A stretch of DNA of 64,000 bases from Shewanella dokdonensis (GCF_018394335.1 NZ_CP074572.1:3844001-3908000), one strand, 5' to 3'. Numbered from the stretch's first letter, positions 29,754-39,618 are shown. The notes: generated from the sequence alone by a model not told the origin. A program made the numbers and translations.

Positions 29754-31118
29754 TCACAATTCAATGAGATCACCTTTACGGATCCGCCGCTGAATAACCC
29801 GCAAACGCCATGCATAGAGTAACGCAGCCGTAGTCAAACCAGCAATTAGCCCACACCAAAAGCCATAAGCCCCAAGTTTTGCTGTTAAACAGTCGGTATA
29901 GGCCAATAGATAGCCTAACGGCATACCAACGCCCCAATAAGCCAGTAAAGTAATATAAAAAGCGCTACGAGTATCCTTGTAACCCCTTAATGCACCAGCA
30001 GAAATCACCTGGACTGAGTCGGATAGCTGATATAGCGCCGCCATAAACATCAGCCCGGAAGCCAAAGAAACAACTTGAGGGTCTGTGTTATACAGCAGGG
30101 CAATATCCTTTCGCAGTAACACTGTCAGCAGTGCAGTGACTGATGCCAAAGAAAAACCGAGGATCAAGCCGATTTTACTGACGACGGCTGACTGTATCGG
30201 CTCATTACGTCCGAGATAGTAACCAACCCGGATTGAGACTGCGATACCAATCGATAGCGGTACCATAAAAACAATGGAAGAGAAGTTCAGCGCTATCTGG
30301 TGACTGGCAACCACCTGGGCTCCAAGCGGCGCTAACAGTAAGGCAATAATAGAAAACAGGCTCACTTCAAAAAACAGGGCCAGCGCAATTGGCATACCGA
30401 GTTTGCTCATCTTGATGATAGTCTGCCATTGTGGGCGTTCAAATACATCCGGTAGCCGAATAGCCTTAAACTTCGGATGAAACTGCATATAGATAAACAT
30501 TGTCAGGCACATTGCCCAAAACACTAAAGAGGTTGCCACACCACAACCGGCACCGCCCATGGCGGGTAGGCCAAAGTGTCCATAGATAAAGACATAATTG
30601 GCGGGGATGTTAACCGCCAGCCCGACAAAACCAATGATCATGGCGGGCATAGTGTAGGAGATGCCTTCACTACAACTGCGTAATACCTGATAGATTAAAA
30701 ACGCTGGCGCGCCCCACAGCAGTCCGTGGATATAATTTTCAGTGACCCGATAAAGCGCGGGTTCCAAATCCATACGATCCAGAATGACACTGGCAGAATC
30801 GAGAAACAGCATCACACCGATAGCGCCAATTATGGCAATATAAACCCCTTGATATGCCAATGGTCGGATCTTATCGAGATGACCAGCGCCAAATTGGTGT
30901 GAGATCATTGGGGTAAATGTCAGTAGCAGTCCGTTGATAAACAGTATTGCCGGTAACCACAGACTGGTGCCTATCGCCACGGCCGCCATATCGGTGGCGC
31001 TAACACGCCCAGCCATCATGGTATCAATGAATCCCATCATGGTTTGAGTGACTTGAGCCACCAATACCGGCAATGCCAACTGCATGATACGTTTGGCGTG
31101 AAAAACTGACTGAGTCAT
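29754..31118 (-). CDS. norM: MATE-family multidrug efflux pump
   Basis: 454 residues with 12 predicted membrane helices in two MatE halves (FIDTMMAGRVSATDMAAVAI in the first, ALFFEVSLFSIIALLLAPLG in the second). MATE pumps of the NorM type export cationic drugs and dyes against Na+ or H+. Divergent from ribE with 28 bases between the start codons, an arrangement known from Vibrio and Shewanella. The reading frame is intact. Confidence 0.9.
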   Translation of the reverse strand: MTQSVFHAKRIMQLALPVLVAQVTQTMMGFIDTMMAGRVSATDMAAVAIGTSLWLPAILFINGLLLTFTPMISHQFGAGHLDKIRPLAYQGVYIAIIGAIGVMLFLDSASVILDRMDLEPALYRVTENYIHGLLWGAPAFLIYQVLRSCSEGISYTMPAMIIGFVGLAVNIPANYVFIYGHFGLPAMGGAGCGVATSLVFWAMCLTMFIYMQFHPKFKAIRLPDVFERPQWQTIIKMSKLGMPIALALFFEVSLFSIIALLLAPLGAQVVASHQIALNFSSIVFMVPLSIGIAVSIRVGYYLGRNEPIQSAVVSKIGLILGFSLASVTALLTVLLRKDIALLYNTDPQVVSLASGLMFMAALYQLSDSVQVISAGALRGYKDTRSAFYITLLAYWGVGMPLGYLLAYTDCLTAKLGAYGFWCGLIAGLTTAALLYAWRLRVIQRRIRKGDLIEL

Positions 31119-31146
31119 GACTATCCTTTAAACCAGAGAGAAAAGC

Positions 31147-31760
31147 ATGTTTACAGGTATTGTTCAGGCCCGCAGCAAAGTGCTGGCCATTGAGAAAAAA
31201 CCAGGGTTGCATACCCTACAGGTTGCGTTATCACCAGAATTACTGGAGGGATTACAAACCGGGGCCAGTGTTGCCAACAATGGCGTATGTCTGACCGTGA
31301 CGCAGGTGGGGCATGATAGGGCGTTTTTTGATGTAATGGAAGAGACGTTAAACCTGACCAACCTTGGTTCATTACAGCAGGGTGATGAAGTTAATATTGA
31401 ACGCTCATTGCAATTCGGTAAGGAGATCGGGGGCATATCCTTTCGGGGCATATTCATACCCAAGCCAAACTTATTGAAGTCGACCATACCGATAGTCACT
31501 ATGACTTACTGCTGGAGTTGCCTGCATCGTGGATGAAGTATGTGCTGTATAAAGGGTTCATCGGTATCAATGGCTGTAGTCTGACTATTGGAGATATTCA
31601 GCAAAATCGCTTTAGCCTGCACTTGATCCCTGAAACACTACGGCTGACCAATCTTGGGGATTATCGACCGGGAATGTATTTTAACATTGAAATAGACAGT
31701 CAAACCCAGACCATAGTGGACACAGTAGAACGCGTACTCGCCCAAAAAACACTTGGTTGA
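31147..31760 (+). CDS. ribE: Riboflavin synthase alpha chain (one apparent frameshift)
   Basis: Dismutates two 6,7-dimethyl-8-ribityllumazines to riboflavin. Two lumazine-binding barrels are seen: MFTGIVQARSKVL with GASVANNGVCLTVTQV, and the repeat GFIGINGCSLTIGDI with ETLRLTNLGDYRPG. The frame breaks at the G run 31429-31433. One added G gives GKEIGGHILSGHIHTQAKL, the conserved family segment, and a protein of about 204 residues. The break is probably a sequencing error, as this is normally an essential enzyme. Confidence 0.9.
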
Positions 31761-31761
31761 G

Positions 31762-31956
31762 TTAGTAAAACTGCTCGTCATCGGCATCAACATGCAGTTC
31801 GATGCGTTGGTGCTGATGATCTATGTGCATCCTTATATGGATAGGGTTGCAACAGATGCGACAATCACTGTAAAACTCTTGGTCGCCACCACTTGAGTCA
31901 AGTGCTAGCGTTTGTTGATGCCCGCAGTGGGGGCAGCAGATGGTTTGTTGTTTCAT
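31762..31956 (-). CDS. CPXCG-motif cysteine-rich protein
   Basis: 64 residues with CPHCGH at 8-13 and a second pair CRICC near 32-36, together a likely zinc ribbon. This small family is common in gammaproteobacteria, with no established function. It is convergent with ribE, the stops one base apart. Confidence 0.75.
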   Translation of the reverse strand: MKQQTICCPHCGHQQTLALDSSGGDQEFYSDCRICCNPIHIRMHIDHQHQRIELHVDADDEQFY

Positions 31957-32336
31957 CGCAGTCTCGCTTGGCGGTTTATGGTTCAGTTAAATTATAGATG
32001 ATGAATATTACGGTGCATTCTGCACTGCTACCGTTCTAATGAGTTAACAGCAAAAACTGAAAAAAATAGAAAATATAAAAAATACTAATTTTATCAAATC
32101 GTTACATTATTTAATTATTTCATCTAATGTTTTGAACCGTACTCGTCTGGTTATGCCAGAGAATAAAAAAGTAATGAAATTAATTGCAATCGAATGTGTT
32201 GATTTGGTTGCGTCGCCAAAGGCTTATCCTTTAAAATCAACGGCTCATTTTGTGGTTCACAAGGCTCTTGTATTGTCTTACTCCACTAAAATGCACACGT
32301 TTTCACTTTATTCTTTATTTATACAGAATCAGCCAA
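31957..32336 (+). other. Long AT-rich leader upstream of thrS
   Basis: About 380 bases without a convincing gene; a 78-codon open frame at 32132 lacks a ribosome site and family resemblance. It should hold the thrS promoter and the upstream part of its leader. The terminal part carries the operator hairpin listed next. Confidence 0.5.
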
Positions 32337-32357
32337 GTGGCCCTGCGTGTGGGTCAC
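32337..32357 (+). promoter_or_regulatory. thrS translational operator mimicking the tRNA-Thr anticodon arm
   Basis: A 7-bp stem GTGGCCC / GGGTCAC (one G-U pair) closes a 7-base loop TGCGTGT. Counting the loop as tRNA positions 32-38 puts CGU at 34-36, a threonine anticodon. It lies 20 bases before the start codon. In E. coli, ThrRS binds an anticodon-like hairpin in the thrS leader and blocks ribosome binding; this hairpin fits that role. Function is by analogy. Confidence 0.7.
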
Positions 32358-32377
32358 CACTGGACTAAGGATTATTC

Positions 32378-34306
32378 ATGCCTGTTATTACTTTGCCGGA
32401 CGGAAGCAAACGCGAATTTGCTAATCCTGTTTCTACTCTGGATGTTGCCGCCGATATCGGCCCAGGGCTTGCGAAAGCCTGTGTCGCTGGGCGCGTAAAT
32501 GGTCAGTTAAAAGATGCTTGCGATCTGATCACTGACGACGCTGAACTCTCTATCATCACCGCCAAAGATCAGCAAGGATTGGAAATTATTCGCCACTCCT
32601 GTGCACACCTGTTAGGCCATGCAATTAAGCAACTGTGGCCAGAAACCAAAATGGCGATTGGCCCGGTGATCGACAACGGCTTTTACTATGATGTTGACCT
32701 GGAACATAAATTGACCCAGGAAGATCTGGATAAGCTGGAAGCGCGAATGCTCGATTTAGCCAAAACTGATTATGACGTGGTTAAGCATGTTGTCAGTTGG
32801 CAAGAAGCGCGGGACACCTTTGCCGAGCGCGGCGAGCCCTATAAGATAGCGATTCTCGATGAGAATATCAGCAAGGACGACCATCCGGCACTGTATCATC
32901 ACCAAGAATACACAGACATGTGCCGTGGCCCCCACGTGCCAAACATGCGCCTTTGTCATTATTTTAAACTGATGAATGTTGCGGGCGCCTATTGGCGTGG
33001 CAATTCTGACAATAAAATGCTGCAACGTATTTACGGTACAGCTTGGGGCGATAAGAAAGCACTTAAAGCCTATCTGCAACGGTTGGAAGAAGCCGCCAAG
33101 CGGGATCATCGCAAGATTGGTAAACAGCTTGATCTGTACCACATGCAGGAAGAGGCTCCAGGAATGGTGTTCTGGCATCATGACGGCTGGAGTATCTTCC
33201 GTGAACTTGAACGATTTGTTCGCACTAAACTTGATGAATACAACTATCAGGAAGTGAAAGGTCCATTCATGATGGATCGGGTGCTGTGGGAACGTTCAGG
33301 TCACTGGGATAAATATGCCGATGCCATGTTCACCACTTCCAGTGAAAACCGTGAATATGCTATCAAGCCCATGAACTGCCCAGGGCATGTGCAGATTTTT
33401 AATCAGGGGCTCAAATCCTATCGTGATCTGCCATTGCGGATGGCTGAATTTGGTAGCTGCCACCGTAATGAGCCATCAGGCTCCTTGCACGGTTTGATGC
33501 GTGTGCGTGGTTTTACCCAAGATGATGCGCATATTTTCTGCGCCGAAGAACAAGTTCAACAGGAAGTCAGCAGTTGTATCAAGATGGTCTATGACATCTA
33601 TGCCACTTTTGGTTTCCAGAATATTGTGGTGAAACTGTCTACTCGCCCAGAAAAACGCATTGGCGATGATGCAATGTGGGATCGCGCCGAAGCAGCATTA
33701 AAGCAGGCTCTGACCAATAATCATATTGAATATGACATTCTGCCAGGCGAGGGTGCTTTCTACGGTCCTAAGATAGAATTTACCTTGCATGATTGTCTGG
33801 ATCGCGCATGGCAGTGCGGTACCGTGCAGTTGGACTATGCTTTGCCTGGTCGTCTTGGTGCTACTTATGTGGCTGAAGATAACAGTCGCCAGGTACCAGT
33901 GATGATCCACCGGGCAATTTTAGGTTCATTAGAGCGTTTTATCGGGATTCTGATTGAAGAATATGCCGGTAAATTCCCAGTATGGTTAGCGCCATCCCAA
34001 GTTGTCGTGATGAATATCACCGATAAACAGTCAGATTATGTTGAAGAAGTCGTCGGTTTCTTTAAGTCTCATGGCATTCGAGCTTGTAAGGACTTGAGGA
34101 ATGAGAAGATTGGCTTTAAAATACGCGAGCACACGTTGCGACGGGTTCCCTATTTGCTGGTTGTAGGCGATCAGGAAATGGAAAATAGAGAAGTCGCTGT
34201 ACGCACCCGGGACGGGGTCGACTTGGGCAAAATGAGCTTAGACGCTTTTACCGCTCAAGTAACTAAACAGATTTCGCTCCGTAGTCTTGAATTGTTGGAG
34301 GAATAG
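32378..34306 (+). CDS. thrS: Threonyl-tRNA synthetase
   Basis: 642 residues, normal length. Domain order: TGS ([20 protein letters not shown]), the editing domain with [10 protein letters not shown] and the zinc-like [10 protein letters not shown], a class II catalytic core with [10 protein letters not shown] and [14 protein letters not shown], motif 3 [17 protein letters not shown], and the anticodon-binding domain. Ribosome site AAGG. First gene of thrS-infC-rpmI-rplT. Likely autoregulated through the hairpin just upstream. Confidence 0.97.
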   Translation: MPVITLPDGSKREFANPVSTLDVAADIGPGLAKACVAGRVNGQLKDACDLITDDAELSIITAKDQQGLEIIRHSCAHLLGHAIKQLWPETKMAIGPVIDNGFYYDVDLEHKLTQEDLDKLEARMLDLAKTDYDVVKHVVSWQEARDTFAERGEPYKIAILDENISKDDHPALYHHQEYTDMCRGPHVPNMRLCHYFKLMNVAGAYWRGNSDNKMLQRIYGTAWGDKKALKAYLQRLEEAAKRDHRKIGKQLDLYHMQEEAPGMVFWHHDGWSIFRELERFVRTKLDEYNYQEVKGPFMMDRVLWERSGHWDKYADAMFTTSSENREYAIKPMNCPGHVQIFNQGLKSYRDLPLRMAEFGSCHRNEPSGSLHGLMRVRGFTQDDAHIFCAEEQVQQEVSSCIKMVYDIYATFGFQNIVVKLSTRPEKRIGDDAMWDRAEAALKQALTNNHIEYDILPGEGAFYGPKIEFTLHDCLDRAWQCGTVQLDYALPGRLGATYVAEDNSRQVPVMIHRAILGSLERFIGILIEEYAGKFPVWLAPSQVVVMNITDKQSDYVEEVVGFFKSHGIRACKDLRNEKIGFKIREHTLRRVPYLLVVGDQEMENREVAVRTRDGVDLGKMSLDAFTAQVTKQISLRSLELLEE

Positions 34307-34309
34307 GTC

Positions 34310-34906
34310 ATAAAGATCAAAAAAACAGCAGGCCGTCAGGCGGCCCCGAACAGAATCAATGATGAAATTACCGGCGTATCAGAAGTACGTTTGGTAGGAA
34401 TTGAAGGAGAGGCTCTTGGGGTTGTTGGTATTAGACAAGCCCAAGAACAGGCTGATGAAGCCGGATTAGATCTGGTTGAGATTAGCCCAAATGCCGAGCC
34501 GCCTGTATGCCGTATCATGGACTACGGTAAATTTTTGTTCGACAAGGCTAAGGCCCAGAAAGAACAGAAGAAGAAGCAGAAACAGGTCCAGGTGAAGGAA
34601 ATTAAATTCCGCCCCGGTACTGATGAAAACGACTATCAGGTAAAACTACGCAACCTGATTCGTTTTCTAGAAGACGGAGACAAAGCGAAAGTTACGTTGC
34701 GTTTCCGCGGGCGAGAACTGGCACACCAAGGGCTGGGTATGGAACTATTGAACCGTATCAAAGCCGATCTTGATGAAGTCGCAGTTGTTGAAGCTTTCCC
34801 GAAAATGGAAGGTCGTCAGGCTGTGATGGTGCTAGCGCCGAAGAAAAATAGTAGGGCATACAAAGTAGTGAGGAAGCTTTTCCAAACTCGCCTTACGTTT
34901 TATTAA
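34310..34906 (+). CDS. infC: Translation initiation factor IF-3, ATA start codon
   Basis: Binds 30S subunits and monitors the start codon. The start is ATA 34310 behind GGAGG with 8-base spacing, giving [21 protein letters not shown] rare start codon is the family hallmark, because IF-3 rejects it and so limits its own synthesis. Conserved segments are [22 protein letters not shown] and [14 protein letters not shown]. The expected end is APKKK: the A run 34844-34848 is probably one short, and with one more A the stop would be at 34849-34851, followed by a second TAG. As given, the frame reads on to 34906. Confidence 0.93.
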
Positions 34907-34931
34907 TTATCCCAATGCGGAGTTTTTAGTA

Positions 34932-35126
34932 ATGCCAAAAATGAAAACTGACCGCGGTGTGGCTAAGCGTTTTAAGAAAACCGCTAATGGTTTCAAACGC
35001 AAACAAGCCCATCTGCGTCATATCCTGACCAAGAAGAGCACCAAGCGTAAGCGTCACCTGCGCGCTAAGTGTTTAGTTGCTAAAGTAGACGTGCCAGCAA
35101 TTGCACGCCAACTGCCATACGCTTAG
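34932..35126 (+). CDS. rpmI: Ribosomal protein L35
   Basis: 64 residues. Very basic, starting [20 protein letters not shown], the family signature, and containing [17 protein letters not shown]. It follows infC in the conserved order and is co-transcribed with rplT, which starts 15 bases later. Confidence 0.97.
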
Positions 35127-35141
35127 TAGGAGGATTGAAAG

Positions 35142-35501
35142 ATGCCAAGAGTTAAGCGTGGTGTAACTGCACGTGCTCGTCACAAGAAAGTTCTGAAACT
35201 TGCCAAAGGTTACTACGGTGCCCGTTCACGTACTTATCGTGTAGCGGTTCAAGCAGTAACTAAAGCTGGTCAGTATGCTTATCGTGACCGTCGCCAGAAA
35301 AAACGTCAATTCCGTCAACTGTGGATTGCACGTATCAATGCGGCTTCTCGTCAGAATGGTTTGTCTTACAGCCGTTTTATCAACGGTCTGAAGAAAGCGT
35401 CTATCGAAATTGATCGTAAGATTTTGGCAGACATCGCTGTATTCGATAAAGTTGTATTCGCAACTTTAGTTGAGAAAGCAAAAGAAGCACTGGCAAACTA
35501 A
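35142..35501 (+). CDS. rplT: Ribosomal protein L20
   Basis: 119 residues, starting [20 protein letters not shown]; contains [20 protein letters not shown]. Binds 23S rRNA early in 50S assembly. In E. coli L20 represses its own operon at the rpmI leader; I did not identify the pseudoknot here. Ends at a terminator 30 bases downstream. Confidence 0.97.
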   Translation: MPRVKRGVTARARHKKVLKLAKGYYGARSRTYRVAVQAVTKAGQYAYRDRRQKKRQFRQLWIARINAASRQNGLSYSRFINGLKKASIEIDRKILADIAVFDKVVFATLVEKAKEALAN

Positions 35502-35530
35502 TTAACCATTAATTAGTTGTTGTTGCATTA

Positions 35531-35556
35531 AAAAGGGGCCAAATGGTCCCTTTTTT
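35531..35556 (+). terminator. Terminator of the thrS-infC-rpmI-rplT cluster
   Basis: AAAAGGGGCC, loop AAAT, GGTCCC then six T. Confidence 0.85.
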
Positions 35557-35565
35557 ATCAGCTAT

Positions 35566-35592
35566 AAAAAAAGTCTGCATCAGCAGACTTTT
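35566..35592 (-). terminator. Terminator of ttcA
   Basis: On the minus strand, AAGTCTGC, loop TGAT, GCAGACTT followed by a T run. It faces the rplT terminator. Confidence 0.8.
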
Positions 35593-35608
35593 CTCGTCTG
35601 GGATCTTG

Positions 35609-36556
35609 CTATGGCGTGTAAATGCCAACAACTTCAATGCGTTGATGTTTGGCAGCCTTATCTAGGTCAATATGCCCGCGGTTTTCTACATCCATAAAAT
35701 CAAATGCCGGCAAATCTGCATCGGCGACATCTCCCGATACTTCCGCATTGGGATCTTGTTGCAACGATACAAAGTCAAATGCGTTACGATCTACCCCTTG
35801 TGATGGTGCGGTGTTCTGCATTGCGGTAAAGATAGTTTCAATGCGACCGGGGAACTGCTTATCCCAAGTTTTGAGCATACTTTTGATTTCGGCACGCTTG
35901 AGATTTTCCTGGGAACCACACAGATTACAAGGAATGATAGGAAAACGTTTCAGCTTGGCATATTCGGCAATATCTTTTTCTCGGGAATAGGCTAGGGGAC
36001 GGATCACCACATTGGCACCGTCATCTGATAACAGCTTGGGCGGCATTGCCTTCATTTTGCCGCCATAGAACATATTGAGAAACAGCGTTTCAATGATGTC
36101 ATCCCGATGATGTCCCAACGCTATTTTGGTTGCCCCAATTCGCTGCGCAAAACCATAGAGCGTACCTCTACGTAAGCGCGAGCATAAAGAGCAGGTGGTT
36201 TTCCCTTCAGGAACCTTTTCCTTCACGATGGAATAAGTGTCTTTTTCGAGAATATGATAAGGAATATTCAGACTATCCAAGTAGGCTGGCAGTATGGCTT
36301 CTGGAAAACCAGGCTGTTTCTGATCCAGATTGACAGCAACAATATCAAAATTCACCGGAGCCCGCTGCTGTAGGTTAAGCAGAATATCCAGCATAGTGTA
36401 ACTATCTTTACCACCAGATAGACAACACATTACCCGATCGCCTTCTTCAATCATGTTGTAGTCGGCAATGGCGCTCCCCACCTCGCGGCGCAAGCGCTTT
36501 TGTAATTTGTTGAGACGAGTTATCTGCTTTTTATCGAGTTCAGCTATATCAGCCAT
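35609..36556 (-). CDS. ttcA: tRNA 2-thiocytidine biosynthesis protein
   Basis: Thiolates C32 of certain tRNAs, using ATP and an iron-sulfur cluster. The PP-loop [10 protein letters not shown] is near residue 47 and the two CxxC pairs are CSLC (about 122) and CNLC (about 212). ATG 36556 gives [11 protein letters not shown]; a TTG five codons upstream is less likely. About 315 residues, normal. Sits downstream of uspE on the same strand, as in Shewanella. Confidence 0.95.
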   Translation of the reverse strand: MADIAELDKKQITRLNKLQKRLRREVGSAIADYNMIEEGDRVMCCLSGGKDSYTMLDILLNLQQRAPVNFDIVAVNLDQKQPGFPEAILPAYLDSLNIPYHILEKDTYSIVKEKVPEGKTTCSLCSRLRRGTLYGFAQRIGATKIALGHHRDDIIETLFLNMFYGGKMKAMPPKLLSDDGANVVIRPLAYSREKDIAEYAKLKRFPIIPCNLCGSQENLKRAEIKSMLKTWDKQFPGRIETIFTAMQNTAPSQGVDRNAFDFVSLQQDPNAEVSGDVADADLPAFDFMDVENRGHIDLDKAAKHQRIEVVGIYTP

Positions 36557-36626
36557 AAAAAACGCGCCCAATTACTACTAAAGTCAGGGCGCGTATTATT
36601 CCAGCTAATGTTTTGAGGGTAAAGGG

Positions 36627-37556
36627 CTAATCTTCCAAAGGCGACTTATAACCATCGGGTTTAATGGCCAACAGATCACAATTAACAGAGTCAATCACGT
36701 GTTCGGCGGTATTACCGATCAACGCCGCAGAGAAACCGGTACGGCCAACGGTTCCCAGGATCACCAATTCTGCATCGATTTTTTCGGCGACTTCGGGGAT
36801 GACATCCTCAGGTAAACCCTCTTTGACATGGCAGTTCTTACAATCAATACCATAATTATTGGCAAGATAGTTGACCCGCTGTTCATGCTGCATCCTGATA
36901 GTCTCATTATAGGTATGAGCATCAAAATCTGGCAGCTCGATAGCCAGGTTCACCGGGGTTCCCGGATACCCATTAACCAGGTGAACTTCAGCATTGAATT
37001 TAGAGGCAAGTGCTTGTGCATGTTCAATAATTTTGCCATTCAGTGATAAATGATCTTCATCTTCAGATGCCACATTGACTGCACACAGGATCTTACCATC
37101 CAACGGCCAAGCTTTTTCTTTTACCAATAACACGGGCAGGGGAGCTTTACGTAACAAGTGCCAATCTGTTGGGGTAAAGATCACGGCCTTCAATTTATCA
37201 TGCTCATGAGTGCCTTTAACCAACAGATCAAACTTCCCTTCAATCGCAAATTTAATAATGCTTTCAAAAGGGCGGTTGTGCCATACCACTTCATAATGAA
37301 CGTCAATACCTTGTTCATGGTAGGGCTTAATCATATCGGCTAGCCAAGCTTTACGCTGATTGATAACCCCCAATCGCATGGCCTCCCGTTCCTGATTAGA
37401 CAGGATGGAAGTCATTTCATAGGAGAGGTCAAAAATGGATAAAAATGCGGTGACCGAAGCTTTATTGCGGCTAGCAAGCTCACATGCTCTTGCTAGGGCA
37501 GACTGTACGTCAGAGGTAGGATCGACAACAACCAACAACTTTTTATAGTCCATCAT
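36627..37556 (-). CDS. uspE: Universal stress protein E (tandem Usp domains)
   Basis: 309 residues with two Usp domains, about 4-150 and 155-302. The second has the ATP-type motif GTVGRTGFSAALIGNTAEHV; the first ends GTHEHDKLKAVIFTPTDWHL. Start ATG 37556 (a second ATG follows at once), behind AAGGA. UspE affects motility, aggregation and oxidative stress in E. coli. Its promoter region holds an FNR/EtrA-like box, and etrA lies directly upstream. Confidence 0.92.
   Translation of the reverse strand: MMDYKKLLVVVDPTSDVQSALARACELASRNKASVTAFLSIFDLSYEMTSILSNQEREAMRLGVINQRKAWLADMIKPYHEQGIDVHYEVVWHNRPFESIIKFAIEGKFDLLVKGTHEHDKLKAVIFTPTDWHLLRKAPLPVLLVKEKAWPLDGKILCAVNVASEDEDHLSLNGKIIEHAQALASKFNAEVHLVNGYPGTPVNLAIELPDFDAHTYNETIRMQHEQRVNYLANNYGIDCKNCHVKEGLPEDVIPEVAEKIDAELVILGTVGRTGFSAALIGNTAEHVIDSVNCDLLAIKPDGYKSPLED
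37134..37141 (+). promoter_or_regulatory. KOPS motif, plus strand (left of dif)
   Basis: GGGCAGGG, fits GGGNAGGG and points toward dif at 48006. Confidence 0.6.
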
Positions 37557-37617
37557 GGCAGTTTTTCCTTTTTCCAGATGACATAACTATATCATGTGCC
37601 ATCACTGGCAATTTGTC

Positions 37618-37631
37618 TTGCTGAAGATCAA
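37618..37631. promoter_or_regulatory. FNR/EtrA-type box upstream of uspE
   Basis: TTGCTgaagATCAA matches the FNR consensus TTGATnnnnATCAA at nine of ten positions. It is centred about 68 bases upstream of the uspE start codon and 30 bases after the etrA stop codon. Regulation by EtrA is an inference. Confidence 0.55.
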
Positions 37632-37653
37632 AAAAATGATATCGGCTACAGAG

Positions 37654-38397
37654 TTAGTGAGCAATACCACCCAGTTCATAGAGTGCCGCTGAGTCAACAA
37701 TCGTGATGTACTTACCGTTGACTTCAATTAACCCAGATTTCTGGAAGCGTCCTAATAAACGACTGATGGTTTCCACAGTAAGGCCAAGGTAGTTACCAAT
37801 GTCACCACGCGTCATACTCAAGCGAAATTCACGAGGGGAAAAACCGCGGTTACCATAACGCACCGCTAAATTACCGATAAAAGCGGCTAATCTTTCTTCA
37901 GCATTCTTTTTGCTGAGCAGCAGGATCATGCTCTGATCTGTCATGATTTCGCTACTCATCATTCGCATGATCTGTTGCCTTAACTTAGGCATGGCTCCAG
38001 ATAGTTCATCTAAAGTATTGAAAGGGATTTCACATACCATAGAAGTCTCAAGCGCTTGCGCAAAACTTTGGTGTTGTTGGGAGTGGATGCCATCAAAACC
38101 GATAACATCTCCCGCAAGATGGAACCCGGTTATCTGCTCATCACCTTGTTCCGTAATGGTGTAACTCTTAATGGTTCCAGAACGAATGGCATATAGAGAC
38201 TTCAGCGAATCTCCAGATTTAAACAACTGCTCGCCTTTCTGAATCGGTTTTTTGCGCTCAATGATATTATCAAGCTGATCCAATTCATTGTTATTAAGCG
38301 TAAATGGGATGCAAAGTGTCCCCATACTGCAGTCATGACAATGAATTGCACAGCCCCCGGTTGCAGGACGGCGAAGTTTATTGTTATCAATAGCCAT
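37654..38397 (-). CDS. etrA: FNR-family anaerobic regulator EtrA
   Basis: 247 residues. N-terminal cysteine cluster [15 protein letters not shown] (four cysteines, three of which are expected with Cys122-equivalent in [10 protein letters not shown] to hold 4Fe-4S). cNMP-binding-like barrel (GDVIGFDGI) and a helix-turn-helix with FNR recognition helix [10 protein letters not shown] (the E--SR that reads TTGAT). Controls anaerobic respiration genes in Shewanella. The neighbouring ccoS-like gene and uspE fit a respiratory cluster. Confidence 0.95.
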   Translation of the reverse strand: MAIDNNKLRRPATGGCAIHCHDCSMGTLCIPFTLNNNELDQLDNIIERKKPIQKGEQLFKSGDSLKSLYAIRSGTIKSYTITEQGDEQITGFHLAGDVIGFDGIHSQQHQSFAQALETSMVCEIPFNTLDELSGAMPKLRQQIMRMMSSEIMTDQSMILLLSKKNAEERLAAFIGNLAVRYGNRGFSPREFRLSMTRGDIGNYLGLTVETISRLLGRFQKSGLIEVNGKYITIVDSAALYELGGIAH

Positions 38398-38586
38398 ATT
38401 CGTTCTCGTATGAAACTGCCGTTGTCATGGTAACCAAAAACCAGCAGCACTACCAGTCAGCGAATAAAATCCTTTGCGAAAATACGACGTGATGCAAGTT
38501 GTTGATTACCGTAACCGCTACTGAACTATGTTCGATAAACGCAAAACTGCGAAAATGATGTTATCTATAATGTTAATATTATGATT

Positions 38587-38769
38587 TTAATGTATTTTTT
38601 GTTTTGTTGTTTCACCAGCATTTGACCCTGAGTTAACTTGTTTGTCGGCGTCGAACGCCACATTTGCCTTAGACTTTACACCGACTTTTAACCAAAAAAG
38701 CAGTCCCAAACCAATAAGCACCAACAGCATTGCCAAAGGCAAAATTATGTACATGATGTTTATGGTCAA
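38587..38769 (-). CDS. ccoS: CcoS-like cbb3 oxidase maturation protein
   Basis: 60 residues with one N-terminal membrane helix (MYIILPLAMLLVLIGLGLLF) followed by W and a FDADKQ segment, resembling CcoS (helix, FW, then LFDD-type tail). CcoS assists copper or cofactor insertion into cbb3 oxidase. The start is probably TTG 38769, as GAGG lies 10 bases upstream; an internal ATG 38754 would cut the helix. The middle matches weakly, so a frameshift or divergence is possible. The expected upstream partner ccoI is absent; provirus DNA begins there instead. Confidence 0.6.
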   Translation of the reverse strand: MTINIMYIILPLAMLLVLIGLGLLFWLKVGVKSKANVAFDADKQVNSGSNAGETTKQKIH

Positions 38770-38952
38770 TTTCTATATACCTCAACACAAAGCCAAAATC
38801 AGGGATATCTTACCTAGACACAAATCTATTGACTAGGCGTCATTCATTATAGTTCCCATCTATCAGTAACAACGGTATTCAGGATTACGAGATAAGTGCT
38901 GATGTAGCCGTCAGTCCGTCAACGAGCCCGCGCCAACAGTACCTGTTAACGT

Positions 38953-39527
38953 GCCACAATTACCACAGCCGAAGAAACCAAGCTGGTTTCTGGCAAGTCC
39001 AGCGCTATCAAAGCCGGGATTAAACGGCTAAAACTGTCACGGAGCCTTATCTGGGATCCTGTGGATGAATACGGCGAGCTAGCAAACGTTCGTATTATTC
39101 GCTCCAAAGAGCGGGCAGATTTGCTGAAACGCTACCAACACGGCGCGCTAAAGGGCAGAAAGCCGGGAAATGTTCGAGTTTTGGGCGGCCTGTGCCTTTG
39201 CATGGTGTAACGCCTGTATCGTGGCCGAAGAACTGGCAGACGTGACAACAGCCGGGAAAGCCCCGCCGCATTGGGGGCAAGTGGTTCGTAGGGGCAGGGC
39301 AAGGGGCTTGCCCCCATATTCGCCATTACACAACGCCCAAGCGAATCAGACAAAACCACCGTGGGCAACGCTACACTGGTGCGCTGTGGCCGCCTGAACC
39401 GCGCCAACGACCGAAAGTACATGGCGCAGGAGTGGATATAGATGTAGGTATGATTTCTAAGCTAAAACCGTTGGAGTACGTTGAGCGGGATGGGTATAGC
39501 GGAAAAATCAGCAAGGGAAAACTGTAA
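38953..39527 (+). pseudogene. Packaging ATPase of the provirus, broken by several frameshifts
   Basis: Pieces in three frames join into one protein. Frame 1 has LVSGKSSAIKAGIKRL (Walker A tail) and LIWDPVDEYGELANV (38980-39165). Frame 2 has EFWAACAFAWCNACIVAEEL and HWGQVVRRGRARGLP (39172-39310). Frame 3 has IFAITQRPSESDKTTVGNAT and GRLNRANDRKYMAQE (39318-39435). A final piece, ISKLKPLEYVERDG, ends at 39527. This order (Walker A, WDPxDEYG, RRGRxxGL, QRPSExDKT) is that of the FtsK/HerA-type packaging ATPases of PRD1/PM2-lineage viruses. The full Walker A glycines and the N terminus are not recoverable. True decay or sequencing error cannot be told apart here. Confidence 0.75.
39292..39299 (+). 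promoter_or_regulatory. KOPS motif, plus strand (left of dif)
   Basis: GGGCAGGG inside the ATPase remnant; points toward dif. Confidence 0.6.
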
Positions 39528-39618
39528 ATAAAGTATGTTAACATATTTGTAAGAACTAAGTTGATTCGTGATAAATGATGAGGTATAAAAAATTTTTAAC
39601 AGTAATTAGTATGTAATT

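Noticed and set aside
32132..32368. 78-codon frame in the thrS leader
   Set aside because: No ribosome site, no family resemblance, and it overlaps the operator hairpin.
38546..38578. Second dif-like sequence upstream of etrA (ACTGCGAAAAT ... TAATGTTAATA)
   Set aside because: The two arms match XerC/XerD sites only partly and are 11 bases apart instead of 6-8, so it is not a credible left boundary of the provirus.
39541..39560. GTATGTTAACA as a XerD arm at the end of the ATPase remnant
   Set aside because: No XerC-like arm lies at the right distance.
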